DNA of 55,485 nt from NCBI GenBank assembly GCA_052273845.1, contig DAVZHM010000001.1, positions 1-55,485 of the forward strand, in the 5' to 3' direction. The translations under genes and the position numbers were made by a program. The DNA comes from Fimenecus sp052273845 (GTDB taxonomy: Bacteria > Bacillota > Clostridia > Oscillospirales > Acutalibacteraceae). Under the pieces are notes generated by a model. The model worked only from the letters and a program-made list of their open reading frames with translations. It did not search any database and was not told the DNA's origin. This document shows, in pieces, positions 39,980 to 49,589 of the stretch; position 1 is the first letter of the stretch, and each line of letters begins with the position of its first letter.

Positions 39980-40958
39980 AGCAACGGATATCCTCGTACG
40001 AATGACAATGGAAGGCATTCAATATTGTTTTCGGTTTACAGGAGAAGCAGCATCTAAAGGGCTTGCCTTACTGTTTGCAGGGGTGCGAACTCTTTATGAG
40101 AGAAACAAGGGAAAGCAAAAACTCGGCGGCAAAGTAAAAACACGCGCTTTTCTCAGCAATTTTGTAAGCAGCTCCGTATTCCCTCTGTCAAAAAGTGATA
40201 TGGAAAAGTTGAAGCCAGAATTAAAGCGGTTGCATATTCCGTATATGCAATACAAAACAACAAAGGAAATGAAGGCGGATGGTCGTGTGGAAATCTCGGT
40301 TCGCCGGGATGACGCCGACCGTTTTGTCCGTTTGGCAGAAAGTCTCGGTATTGCAAGCGTCAACCCATATGATATGCAGGTCAATGAGTTATCCTCCGAA
40401 GAATACGAGCAAGCGTTGAAAGAAGGAACTGTAAAAGGTGTAGATGTAACGGTCGCTGATGATGGAATCACGGTAAATGAACGCGAAAACCCCACGCAGG
40501 CTCCGATCGACCCTTCGCTTCGATCGGAGCCGAGCTCCGCCGCATCCAAGCCTTTCGATTTGACCTTTGATCCCCAAGCAGGAGTTACAGAAAATTTGGA
40601 TGAAGCCTATAAGGTTGTAGCACGACGCGACGGTCGGCTGATTCCGATTTCAGCAAATAAAGAAACCCTCTTGGTTTCGGAAACACAGGACGCCGTGACA
40701 TTGACCATACCGGGCACGAAAAAGCAGGAATGCTTGGTTGTTCCAAAAAACGATATTGTTTCAATGAATGCAGATGGCGGGAAATCCATTCGGGTGGATC
40801 TTCGGGACACACATCTTTATGAGATTGTGGATCGGAACAATAATCTTCTCCGCAAAGTTACAGGTGGTGAAATCAAGGGAACCGGAAACTGGGTGCCAAA
40901 ATACACGCCGCATAAAAAGCCCAATATTCCCTTGCCCACAAAAGGGGGCGCTCGGTAA
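39963..40958 (+). CDS. PcfB-like (DUF3801) conjugation protein, 331 residues
   Basis: The ATG at 39963 is chosen because GAAAGGAA lies nine bases upstream; other in-frame ATGs at 39939-39954 have no site. Residues 1-130 fit the PcfB/DUF3801 type (TDILVRMTMEGIQYCFRFTG, PYMQYKTTKEMKADGRVEIS, VRRDDADRFVRLAESLGI). PcfB binds the relaxosome and the coupling protein in pCF10. Residues 170-331 are an added region ending in a basic Pro/Lys tail. Coupled to the neighbouring genes by overlaps. Confidence 0.72.
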   Translation: MSAEAEATDILVRMTMEGIQYCFRFTGEAASKGLALLFAGVRTLYERNKGKQKLGGKVKTRAFLSNFVSSSVFPLSKSDMEKLKPELKRLHIPYMQYKTTKEMKADGRVEISVRRDDADRFVRLAESLGIASVNPYDMQVNELSSEEYEQALKEGTVKGVDVTVADDGITVNERENPTQAPIDPSLRSEPSSAASKPFDLTFDPQAGVTENLDEAYKVVARRDGRLIPISANKETLLVSETQDAVTLTIPGTKKQECLVVPKNDIVSMNADGGKSIRVDLRDTHLYEIVDRNNNLLRKVTGGEIKGTGNWVPKYTPHKKPNIPLPTKGGAR

Positions 40959-41908
40959 TGGGACAGCAACTTGATTTAACGCCCGAAGAATTCAAACAGG
41001 TAATGCTTGCGAAAGAGCAAGCAACATTTGCGCTGTTGCGAGAACAGACAGATCGAATAATGCAGGATGAGGATATTTTTATTGGATTCTTAAATATGCT
41101 TGCTTCCCACGTTACCACCTCTGTCGGAAACACCATTTTGGTACAGGCACAGCTTCCCGATGCGACAGCAGTACTGTCCATCAAAGAGTGGGATAAACGG
41201 AATATTGCTGTAAAAAAAGACAAAAACGGCTATTATCCTGAAGGAATTTATCAATTTGCTCCAAACGGACAGCGTGTTGATGAAAATGGTGAGGTACATA
41301 CAAAATTCAAAATCTACAAGGGATATGATGCCTGTCAAACCATTAGTCCTGATTATGCTCGCTCCGTAATGAACAACGCACAGCCTGTTTCTGTCTTTGT
41401 CGGCAGTAACAATCCCGAAAGAACCCGAAATATTGCTTTGTGCAATGCGTCGCCAATCCGATGCATTGTATATGATCCAAAACAGTTGATCCACAAAGCT
41501 GAAAACATATCTGAAAGCGACGAGCTGCGATACATTCCCGAAACAAAAACGGTTGTCATTCGGAAGGTGGCGCGACAGGAATGGTTTCAGCGTGTTGCCT
41601 ATGAGATTGCGTTAGGCATCTTCCATAAGCAGGAAGGTTCAAAGTTTGACCGCACATCGCGCTCCTTTGAAGCCGGAATTGTGTCCTATCTGCTTTGCCG
41701 GAGTGTGGGCGTGGACACATCGGCTTTTCGATTTGACCTGTCCCATTTACAGTCAAAGTACCCGGAGCAAACCGCCTTTCGTGCTATGCTCGAAAGCTGT
41801 CAGGAAATTGCACACGATTTGGCATATCGATTGAACAACAAACTGCGCGAGCAAAATTCTAAAAACCGCGCCGGCTCGGAACAGGTACATTTTGCAAAGG
41901 AGGGTTAG
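40958..41908 (+). CDS. ArdC-like/DUF protein, degenerate metallopeptidase-like, 316 residues
   Basis: The N-terminal part (NMLASHVTTSVGNTILVQAQ, ATAVLSIKEWDKRNIAVKKD) resembles the ArdC single-strand-DNA-binding domain of conjugative elements. The C-terminal half (EWFQRVAYEIALGIFHKQ, SFEAGIVSYLLCRSVGVDTS) resembles the metallopeptidase part of ArdC, but the HExxH motif is absent. ArdC proteins shield incoming DNA from restriction. The assignment is by overall look and position between PcfB and VirD4. Confidence 0.55.
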   Translation: MGQQLDLTPEEFKQVMLAKEQATFALLREQTDRIMQDEDIFIGFLNMLASHVTTSVGNTILVQAQLPDATAVLSIKEWDKRNIAVKKDKNGYYPEGIYQFAPNGQRVDENGEVHTKFKIYKGYDACQTISPDYARSVMNNAQPVSVFVGSNNPERTRNIALCNASPIRCIVYDPKQLIHKAENISESDELRYIPETKTVVIRKVARQEWFQRVAYEIALGIFHKQEGSKFDRTSRSFEAGIVSYLLCRSVGVDTSAFRFDLSHLQSKYPEQTAFRAMLESCQEIAHDLAYRLNNKLREQNSKNRAGSEQVHFAKEG

Positions 41909-41910
41909 AA

Positions 41911-43869
41911 ATGTATAAAAACAAGAAGGCGCGCGACCGCCCGTTTTACATCGCGGCTGCCATTGGCAGTATAGCAGTTATTTATTTTGCAATCTGCATC
42001 GCACCATATGCTCAAGGCGGTTTGCCTACCGTTTTGCAAAACGCAGTGCAGATTAGCCTTAATCCGGCAGACATAAGTTGGACGCAAGACACTCCAAAGA
42101 CGATTATTGGATGTCTTTTCTTTTATGCCATCGCAGTTGTTATGTTATTCTCATACAAACGCCGGCTACACCGTAGCGGCGTGGAGAATGGCGGTGCGGA
42201 TTATGCGGATGTCCGTAAACTTCGCAAGGAGTTCCACTCGGACTCCCCGAAGCGAATTGTGTATACGGAAAATTTTGCCTTGAGCGTTACGAAAAAGGAC
42301 ACCTATCAGCACAAGCGCAATTATAATACCGTCCTCATCGGCGGTCCGGGTGCAGGCAAAACGACAGGCTATGTTTATCCAAATCTATTGGAGGCGAGCG
42401 CAAGTTATGTTGTGCTGGACCCCAAAGGCGAGGTGTGCCGCAATACGGCGCAGTTTTTGAACAACAAAGGCTACAGCATAAAAGTTCTTAACCTTGTAAA
42501 CCCAAACCGTTCGTGTGGCTACAATCCGTTTACATATATCCGAAAGGACACAGAAACGGAAGCCTATGCGGAGGATGATATCCAAAAAATCGTGACCGCG
42601 ATATATAAAGCGACGACCGCGCCGAACTCTCAAACATTAGATCCGTTTTGGGATGAGGCAGGCAAAATGCTACTGTCTGCACTAATGTATCTACTTTACT
42701 ATTTCGGTGCGGAATCGGAAAAAAACTTCCCGTATTTGATGAACTTAATCCGTGCGGGAAGAATCGAAAACAGCGAGGATGATGACAGACAGTCGCCCCT
42801 GGATATCCTATTTCAGAGCATAGAGCAGAGATTTCCGGATCACATCTGTGTTCGGTACTATCGCAACGCTACAAGTGGTGCCGGAAAGACACAGCAAAGC
42901 GTACAAATCACATTACTCGCACGGCTTCAAAAGTTTGAAATGTCTTCTGTCGCGGCAATGGCTACAAGGGACGAGTTGGAACTGTCCGCACTTGCGGACA
43001 AGCCAACGGCGCTTTATCTGATTATTCCCGATAATGATACCAGTTACAATTTTATTGTTTCACTTCTGTATATCCAGCTTTTCCAAGCATTGTATGACAA
43101 AGCGGATCGTGTGTATCAAGGCAGATTGCCGCGTTTTATACACATCGTTATGGACGAATTTGCGAATGTAAATACGCCCGACGATTTCCTATTCACTTTA
43201 GCGACCTGCCGTTCCCGAAATATCGGGGTATCGATTATCCTGCAAAACCTGTCACAGCTGAAAGCAAAATACAAAGAGGGCTGGGAAAACATCATCGGGC
43301 AATGTGATGAATTCCTGTATCTTGGCGGTAACGAAAGTTCTACACACGAGTATGTGTCAAAAATGCTCGGAAAAGAGACTATCGATACAACCACCTATGG
43401 TCGGCGTTACGGTATGCACGGTGATGCTTCATCAAACTTTCAGTTTGCCGGGCGCGAGCTAATGACGCCAGACGAAGTTCGTGTTCTGCCTTACGATCAA
43501 GCGATTTTATTTGTGAAAAATGCGCTGCCGCTGGTGGATAAAAAAATCGATGTGTTTCATTATAAGCCTGCAGCAGGCACGGCAATTTGCGGCAATAAGG
43601 ATATGGAATATTCAATTCCGCTGCGCTCTGAACGGCAGAATTCGGGTACCGTACACCGCGCGAAAAAGAAAAATTCCGACAATGCGCCGAAAGATATTTT
43701 TGAATCAACTGCGGTCGGTGAATCGAAAAAAGAAACGCTGGTCGAATTCATTATCAACGGCAGACGCGTCAACATCTCGGATTTGGAGGTTTCTGACCTT
43801 TTGGAAATGTATTCTGTCGATGCTGACGAGTTGGAAGCATATATTCAAAACTTTTCAACAAACAATTAA
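41911..43869 (+). CDS. virD4: type IV coupling protein (VirD4/TraG family)
   Basis: A 652-residue hexameric ATPase that brings the relaxase-DNA complex to the channel. Two N-terminal membrane helices (about residues 12-35 and 58-80). Walker A GGPGAGKTTGYVYPN near residue 146, followed by YVVLDPKGE; Walker B HIVMDEFANV near 411; then LATCRSRNIGVSIILQNLSQ and QCDEFLYLGGNE, the family blocks. It starts two bases after the ArdC-like stop. Expected at the inner face of the membrane. Confidence 0.93.
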   Translation: MYKNKKARDRPFYIAAAIGSIAVIYFAICIAPYAQGGLPTVLQNAVQISLNPADISWTQDTPKTIIGCLFFYAIAVVMLFSYKRRLHRSGVENGGADYADVRKLRKEFHSDSPKRIVYTENFALSVTKKDTYQHKRNYNTVLIGGPGAGKTTGYVYPNLLEASASYVVLDPKGEVCRNTAQFLNNKGYSIKVLNLVNPNRSCGYNPFTYIRKDTETEAYAEDDIQKIVTAIYKATTAPNSQTLDPFWDEAGKMLLSALMYLLYYFGAESEKNFPYLMNLIRAGRIENSEDDDRQSPLDILFQSIEQRFPDHICVRYYRNATSGAGKTQQSVQITLLARLQKFEMSSVAAMATRDELELSALADKPTALYLIIPDNDTSYNFIVSLLYIQLFQALYDKADRVYQGRLPRFIHIVMDEFANVNTPDDFLFTLATCRSRNIGVSIILQNLSQLKAKYKEGWENIIGQCDEFLYLGGNESSTHEYVSKMLGKETIDTTTYGRRYGMHGDASSNFQFAGRELMTPDEVRVLPYDQAILFVKNALPLVDKKIDVFHYKPAAGTAICGNKDMEYSIPLRSERQNSGTVHRAKKKNSDNAPKDIFESTAVGESKKETLVEFIINGRRVNISDLEVSDLLEMYSVDADELEAYIQNFSTNN

Positions 43870-43884
43870 GAAAGGATTTTCACT

Positions 43885-44211
43885 ATGAAAAAAACAACAA
43901 AACTGAACAAAATCATCCGCAGAGCCGTTACGCTGGTCGTATCGGTTCTTTTGATTCTCACGGTTACCATCCTGCCCGTGTTTGCCGAAGGTGACGGTGT
44001 GACAGATAGCTTAACAAAATTCAACGACCTGATGTTTTCCATCGTGCGCCTGCTCGGTATTGCCGCCTGCATATGGGGGATTGTTGAATTTGCAATGTCT
44101 ATGCAAAGCCACGACGGTGGGCAAAAGTCAAGAGGCATCACCATATTTGCCGCAGGACTGATTATCGTTTTCGCAAAAGAAATTTTGACCGTGCTCGGGG
44201 TTAGTTTATGA
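43885..44211 (+). CDS. small pilin-like conjugation protein (VirB2/Maff2 type), 108 residues
   Basis: A signal-like N-terminus (RRAVTLVVSVLLILTVTILP, VFAEG) and two hydrophobic helices near residues 50-68 and 82-105 with a short polar loop (SMQSHDGGQKSRG). This is the layout of VirB2-like or Maff2 proteins found between VirD4 and VirB6 in Clostridia elements. AAGAAAGGA precedes the ATG. Confidence 0.75.
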   Translation: MKKTTKLNKIIRRAVTLVVSVLLILTVTILPVFAEGDGVTDSLTKFNDLMFSIVRLLGIAACIWGIVEFAMSMQSHDGGQKSRGITIFAAGLIIVFAKEILTVLGVSL

Positions 44212-44249
44212 GAAAAAAGAGATAAAAGGCGCAAGGGAGGTGTCCATTT

Positions 44250-45104
44250 TTGTTATTTAAACCTATGCTCTTAAACTTTTGGGGCGAACAAGCAATCGCT
44301 CAGCTTGAGGATGCGTTGGCTATTTGGAGGCAAAGATACGAAAGTATTTTCAGTATTCTTGTGCAAGACCCCTCCGAGTTTCAAAACGGCGCAATTTGGA
44401 ATACAGTTACGGGAATCATTCGCATTGTTGAGGCAACGGGCGTGTCGCTGCTCATTCTGTTTTTTCTGTACGGTGTAATTAAATCCACCTTAGATTACAG
44501 AGACTTAGTCCGGAATCCCCGCCTTGTTCTAATGCAGTTTGTCCGTTTCTTTTTCGCAAAATTTTTCGTGACAAACGCAACCGATTTAATGCTGAGCATT
44601 ATATTAATTGTCCGCAATATCATTCTGCAAATCAATCCGGCTTCACCAACTATGGATTTACACCTGCCAGACGATTTGAGAACTGCGCTTGTAACGGCGG
44701 ATTGGGGCGCAGGAATGGGTGCTTTTGCCGCATCGTTGGCAGGCACAGCAATCATTTGGCTGTTATCCATAATTCTCGTGGTTGTCGTTTACGGTAGATT
44801 TTTCAAAATATTTCTGTTGTCTGCTATTGCTCCGATACCTCTTGCGGGCTATGCAAGTGAAGCAACTTCACCTATCGGTCGAAACTTTTTGAAATCATAT
44901 ATCGGAGAATGTTTACGCGGTGTTTTAATGCTTACAGCTTGTTTGATTTTTTCCGCATTTACAATGGTGACTCCCGGTTGGGCGGCAACCTCTCCCGGAG
45001 GTATGACTTGGGATTATATAGGGAATGTCACTCTGCAAATGCTTTTGTTGGTCATCATTGTGAAAGGTTCAGACAGAATCATAAAAGAAATTTTTGGTTT
45101 ATAA
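44250..45104 (+). CDS. VirB6-like polytopic membrane protein, 284 residues
   Basis: A TTG start at 44250 follows AAGGGAGGTG. About six hydrophobic helices (for example GVSLLILFFLYGV, IIWLLSIILVVVVYG, MLLLVIIVKG). The order pilin-like, VirB6-like, PrgI, VirB4 is that of Gram-positive conjugation channels. Likely forms the inner-membrane channel. Confidence 0.82.
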   Translation: MLFKPMLLNFWGEQAIAQLEDALAIWRQRYESIFSILVQDPSEFQNGAIWNTVTGIIRIVEATGVSLLILFFLYGVIKSTLDYRDLVRNPRLVLMQFVRFFFAKFFVTNATDLMLSIILIVRNIILQINPASPTMDLHLPDDLRTALVTADWGAGMGAFAASLAGTAIIWLLSIILVVVVYGRFFKIFLLSAIAPIPLAGYASEATSPIGRNFLKSYIGECLRGVLMLTACLIFSAFTMVTPGWAATSPGGMTWDYIGNVTLQMLLLVIIVKGSDRIIKEIFGL

Positions 45105-45114
45105 GGAGACTTTT

Positions 45115-45483
45115 ATGGAAATTAAACTTAATAAGGATATTCAAAAACTTCAGGACAGCTTCGCTTTTGGCTTGAGTTTCAGGCAAACGGTATTCGGCGG
45201 CATTGGACTTGTTTTGGGAATTGTAACCTATGTTGAAACCACAAAGCACGGAATGAATACAGAACTCGCATCTTGGCTGTGCATCGCCGCTGTTGCTCCG
45301 TTTGCCGCGCTCGGCTTTATTTCCTACCACGGTATGCCGTTTGAAAAACTTGTTCGGGTGTGGCTTAAGCATTATCTTCTTTGCCCTAAAAAGGTTGTTT
45401 TTCGATTGGAAAATGACTTTTATGAGCAGGACAAACCGCGTATAGCTAAAGCACGGGAAAAGGAGGCAAAGCAGGATGAGTAA
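45115..45483 (+). CDS. prgI: PrgI-family membrane protein (VirB3-like), 122 residues
   Basis: AAGGAG precedes the ATG at 45115. The PrgI pattern is clear: an N-terminal amphipathic stretch, two close membrane helices (about residues 25-42 and 52-70), then a soluble tail (MPFEKLVRVWLKHYLL). It overlaps virB4 by eight bases; PrgI and VirB4 act as a pair. Confidence 0.85.
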   Translation: MEIKLNKDIQKLQDSFAFGLSFRQTVFGGIGLVLGIVTYVETTKHGMNTELASWLCIAAVAPFAALGFISYHGMPFEKLVRVWLKHYLLCPKKVVFRLENDFYEQDKPRIAKAREKEAKQDE

Positions 45484-47848
45484 AACGCTGAAAAACACAA
45501 GGCGTCAGGATAAGGAGCAATTAAAATCCATTCGCTTTACACAAAACTGCATTCCACTGGAGCAATTCTATGAGGATGGTATTTTTTTGGTACAGTCAGG
45601 TAAAAAGTACAATAATAAATACTCGGCTACATATCAACTTCAGGATATTTCTTACCTAACGCTTTCAGACGAAATGCAAAAACAGATTTTCTTTGCTTGG
45701 TCTGCGGTTCTTAACGCACTTGATCCCGGATCAACAAACAAAATCAATGTCATCAAACACAAAATCAGTACGGCGACCTTGGATCGGTTTATGATGCACA
45801 GCCAAAACCCGCAGTATGCAAAAATCCAAGCGGAGTATAACCGTATTTTAAAACAGCGGGCAATGCAGGGGAACGGAATGATTCAAGAGGTGTATCTAAC
45901 CATTTCCGTCAACAAAAAGGATATAGAATCTGCCCGTAGTTTCTTTTTGCGCTCAGCATCAACGCTGCAATCCCTGTTATTAAAGCTCGGCAGCGCCTGC
46001 CGCCAACTCTCGGGCAAGGAAAGGCTGGAGCTTCTGCGCGATATTTATCGGAGCGACAATGAAAATGAACCAACTTTCGATTTGCAACAGGCTTTACGCG
46101 GTGGGTCATCTGCCAAGAACTACATCTCTCCTGAAAGTATGGAGTTTGAAGCAGATTATTTTAAACTTGGCAAGGTTTATGGCCGCGCGCTTGTGTTGCA
46201 TAGCTATCCGACCTATCTCAAGGATTCTGTCGTTTCGGACCTGTGTGAACTCAACAGATGTCTGATATTCAGTATGGATATTATTCCCGTGCCAACAGAT
46301 GAAGCGGTACAGGAGGCGGAAAAACGCGCGACAAGTGTAGAATCAAACATCACAAAATGGTATCAAAGGCAATATAACAACAAGAATTTTGCCGCTGAAC
46401 TAACCTATGATCTGAAGCAACAGCGCGAACAAGCGCAGGAGTACCTAACAGATTTAACCGAGCGAGATCAGCATCTGATGTACGCAGTTGTGACGATGGT
46501 GCATTTTGCGGACTCTAAACAACAACTTGATGAAGATACCGAAAGTATTTTGGCAACAGCACGCAGTAGCGTACAATGCCGTATGCAGGTGCTTCGCTGG
46601 CAACAGTTGGATGGCTTAAATACGGCTCTGCCGCTGGGCGTCCGTAGGATTGAGGATATAATGTCCCTAACCACCGAGGGCGTTGCAGGCTTTATACCGT
46701 TTAAGTCGACCGAAATTCAGCAGGCGCACGGCTTTTGTTATGGGCAAAATCAAATTTCCCGCAATCTCATTATGATTGATCCGAGAAATCAGCAATCGGC
46801 AAACAGCGTTATTTGCGGTCGTCCGGGATCAGGAAAATCTATGCTCGAAAAATGGATTGCTCTGAATAAAATTCTCGCGACTGTAAACGACCGTCATATC
46901 ATACTTATTATCGATCCGGAACGGGAATATGCACCACTTGTAAAAGCATTGGGAGGTGAAGTAGTTTACCTTTCAGCACAAAGCAAAACATATGTAAATG
47001 CAATGGGCGTAAGTAGTGGGTATGACAAATCTGAAAATCCGATTATCGACAAGGCGGAATTTATGCTCTCGCTTTGTGAACAGCTAATGTATCCGACGAT
47101 TATCGGACCGAAGCAAAAGTCTTTGATTGACCGTTGCACAGAGCTTGTTCTTCGGAATTATGTTCGGGGCGGCTGTGTAGGTGATGCGCCGACCTTGAAA
47201 GACTTTTACGAATGTATGAGAGCTCAGCCCGAAGAAGAAGCAAAAGATATTGCTCTGTCATTGGAATTATATGCAACAGGCTCCCTGTCTGTCTTTGCAA
47301 ATCAAACCAATGTAAATATGGACAATCACATTATTTGCTTCGATATTCACGATTTAAGTGAAAGCTTGACGGGTATAGCAATGCTCATTCTGTTTGACCA
47401 TATTCAGAATAGGATGATCCACAACCGAGCAAATGGGATTACGACCAGTATTGTTGCCGACGAATTCTATATGATGCTTTTGCGGGAATATACTGCAAAT
47501 TTCTTTTTCCGTTGCTGGAAACGCGGAAGGAAATATGACTGTGATTTCTGCGGCATTACGCAGAATGTGGAAGATTTGCTCCGAAGCCCGAACGGGCGCG
47601 CGATTCTATCCACTTCGGAGCTGATTATTATGCTCAACCAAGCGCCGTTGGACTGTGAACAGTTGTCCGAACTGCTTGACATCAGCGAAAACCAGCAGGA
47701 ATACATCACCAATGCAAAGCCGGGTTCGGGGCTGATTAAGGTCGGCGGTACACTGATTCCGTTTGAAAATGATATTCCGAAGGACACAGAAATCTATAAA
47801 TTGCTCACTACAAAGCCCGGTGAAGCTATTTATGATATTGGTGTGTGA
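45476..47848 (+). CDS. virB4: VirB4/TraE-family conjugation ATPase
   Basis: A 790-residue motor ATPase of the mating channel. Walker A GRPGSGKSMLEKW near residue 448, followed by IILIIDPEREYAPL; Walker B-type TSIVADEFYMML near 660; and GITQNVEDLL near 692. The N-terminal 400 residues are the VirB4 N-domain. The start overlaps prgI. Complete length for the family. Confidence 0.93.
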   Translation: MSKTLKNTRRQDKEQLKSIRFTQNCIPLEQFYEDGIFLVQSGKKYNNKYSATYQLQDISYLTLSDEMQKQIFFAWSAVLNALDPGSTNKINVIKHKISTATLDRFMMHSQNPQYAKIQAEYNRILKQRAMQGNGMIQEVYLTISVNKKDIESARSFFLRSASTLQSLLLKLGSACRQLSGKERLELLRDIYRSDNENEPTFDLQQALRGGSSAKNYISPESMEFEADYFKLGKVYGRALVLHSYPTYLKDSVVSDLCELNRCLIFSMDIIPVPTDEAVQEAEKRATSVESNITKWYQRQYNNKNFAAELTYDLKQQREQAQEYLTDLTERDQHLMYAVVTMVHFADSKQQLDEDTESILATARSSVQCRMQVLRWQQLDGLNTALPLGVRRIEDIMSLTTEGVAGFIPFKSTEIQQAHGFCYGQNQISRNLIMIDPRNQQSANSVICGRPGSGKSMLEKWIALNKILATVNDRHIILIIDPEREYAPLVKALGGEVVYLSAQSKTYVNAMGVSSGYDKSENPIIDKAEFMLSLCEQLMYPTIIGPKQKSLIDRCTELVLRNYVRGGCVGDAPTLKDFYECMRAQPEEEAKDIALSLELYATGSLSVFANQTNVNMDNHIICFDIHDLSESLTGIAMLILFDHIQNRMIHNRANGITTSIVADEFYMMLLREYTANFFFRCWKRGRKYDCDFCGITQNVEDLLRSPNGRAILSTSELIIMLNQAPLDCEQLSELLDISENQQEYITNAKPGSGLIKVGGTLIPFENDIPKDTEIYKLLTTKPGEAIYDIGV

Positions 47849-47851
47849 GTT

Positions 47852-49399
47852 ATGGCAAAGGATATAAAGACACGGAAGAAACAGCCTAAGACAATCAAAA
47901 CTATGAAGGGAACGGTCAAGAACCTTGACCGTTCCCTTCGTGCCGGCAGAGATATAAAAGAAATATCTGAGAGGGTGCTTTCGCAGGATACTCCCGATAA
48001 TGCTCCTGCCGAACTGTTGCAATCTGGTGAACGCTGGGGTGCAGAATTTGCAGGACGCAAAACTACAAAGACCGCATATCGTTCTGCCCGCAGCGCTGTG
48101 TCCGTAAAACAGAGAACCTCCGCCGCGCGGGAAAGCTTCCAAACTGCAAAAGCAACTTTTAAAGAATCACGCTCTGCTATAAGGGCGGAAATCAAATCTG
48201 TTAAGACATCTGTAAAAACTGCACGAAACACGATAAAAACAGCAAACAGCGCAAGAAAAGCAGGATCTTCCGCTGCAAAAGGAGCAAGCACCGCCGCAAA
48301 GGGGTCTTTCCAAGCGGCAAAAGCAGTTGCGAAAACCACATTTTATGCTGCAAAGGTTACTGCAAAAGCGTTTGCGGCGGCGATTAAAACTGCTGTAGAA
48401 GCTATTTCGGCATCAGTAGAAGCAATCGGTGCGTTCCTTGCCGCAGGCGGCTGGATTGTTCTCGTTGCAATTTTGATTGTGGTTATACTTGCCGCCCTTT
48501 TCAGCTCGGCTTTCGGTATTCATTTTGCTGACGATGCGAATCCAAACGCGCTGTCAACGGTGCAACAAGAAATAAATCGGGAGTTTTCTGAAAAATTGAG
48601 CGAGCAAAAAGCGCTGTTACAGGGCTATGACCGAATCGTTGTTCGCCCTGCTCCATCTGTCACAAAGTGGAACGAAATCCTTGCTGTTTATTCCACCCGC
48701 GCGCAAAATGAAAACCTTGTACCCATTGAAATGAATGAACAAACTGAGTCACTTCTACGGGATACAATGTGGAATATGATTTCTTTTTCAGTTTCCTCCG
48801 AAACGGTAACCTCGGTTGAATCAGATGAAGCTGGGAACAGTATTACTGTTACAGAAGCCTATGGTGTAGTTACTGTGATGTATAAAAGCACAGAGGAAAT
48901 GGCTACGCTTTATCAATTTTCCGATGGTGACCGAGAGACGCTCTCTCAAGTGCTTTCTATGTACGCCGATTTTGGAGGGATAACCGTAGGCAACGCAGGA
49001 AACGGCAGATTGATAAATCCGTGTCCTGACGGACATTTTAACGGTAATGACTTTCCTGCCTATGCGGGAAGTGGAGAGTACCACGCGGGACGCGACATCT
49101 CTTGTCCCATTGGTACACCAATTTATGCGGCTGCGGACGGAACGGTTATACATATTAACGACCAAGCGGAGACTTATGGAAATCATATTATGATTTCGCA
49201 CAGCGATGAAATATACACCCTATATGCTCACTGTGATTCTTTGCTTGTATCAGTCGGACAAGATGTGAAACAAGGACAACAAATCGCTTGGAGTGGTGCG
49301 ACAGGCAATGTAACCGGTACTCATCTGCATTTTGAAGTCCGCGTCGGCGGTTCAAAATACCGCGTGAACAATGTTGATCCATTGGATTGGATCGCCTAA
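47852..49399 (+). CDS. M23 peptidase of the conjugation channel with Ala/Lys-rich N-terminus, 515 residues
   Basis: It starts four bases after virB4. Residues about 1-190 are rich in Ala, Lys, Thr and Ser with repeated (S/T)AxxAKxx patterns, probably a long helical cytoplasmic arm. One membrane helix lies at about 197-220 (GWIVLVAILIVVILAALF). The C-terminal M23 domain has the zinc ligands in HAGRDIS and HLHFE and the block GNHIMISH. It cuts peptidoglycan to let the channel through. Unlike many homologues there is no extra lysozyme or NlpC/P60 domain. Confidence 0.85.
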   Translation: MAKDIKTRKKQPKTIKTMKGTVKNLDRSLRAGRDIKEISERVLSQDTPDNAPAELLQSGERWGAEFAGRKTTKTAYRSARSAVSVKQRTSAARESFQTAKATFKESRSAIRAEIKSVKTSVKTARNTIKTANSARKAGSSAAKGASTAAKGSFQAAKAVAKTTFYAAKVTAKAFAAAIKTAVEAISASVEAIGAFLAAGGWIVLVAILIVVILAALFSSAFGIHFADDANPNALSTVQQEINREFSEKLSEQKALLQGYDRIVVRPAPSVTKWNEILAVYSTRAQNENLVPIEMNEQTESLLRDTMWNMISFSVSSETVTSVESDEAGNSITVTEAYGVVTVMYKSTEEMATLYQFSDGDRETLSQVLSMYADFGGITVGNAGNGRLINPCPDGHFNGNDFPAYAGSGEYHAGRDISCPIGTPIYAAADGTVIHINDQAETYGNHIMISHSDEIYTLYAHCDSLLVSVGQDVKQGQQIAWSGATGNVTGTHLHFEVRVGGSKYRVNNVDPLDWIA

Positions 49400-49400
49400 A

Positions 49401-49461
49401 GAAATTGGCATCTTAGCCGCAAGCTCGCTATGAGCGAGTTGTCGGCCGAGATGCCAATTTC
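49401..49461 (+). terminator. long hairpin after the transfer operon
   Basis: GAAATTGGCATCT (49401-49413) pairs perfectly with AGATGCCAATTTC (49449-49461); the inner arms also pair imperfectly, with CTCGC/GCGAG at the tip. It begins two bases after the M23 stop. No T-run follows, so it is either a terminator without U-tract or an RNA end-stabilising structure. Confidence 0.6.
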
Positions 49462-49537
49462 CAAAAGACTTGATACACAAGACTTTTTCACTCTACAAAA
49501 AATTGCTTTTTAGGAAAAAATCGTATTATGCAATTCA

Positions 49538-49579
49538 AAAATTCGCACATTTGCGATATACATTTGTATGTGATAAGAT
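49538..49579 (+). promoter_or_regulatory. promoter of the right-end RNA, sharing a block with the surface operon promoter
   Basis: AAAATTCGCACATTTG (49538-49553) is identical to 13426-13441. TTGCGA (49551-49556), a 17-base spacer and TAAGAT (49574-49579) follow with the same spacing as in the other copy. No convincing coding gene lies downstream before the right end. Confidence 0.6.
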
Positions 49580-49589
49580 ATATATTGAT

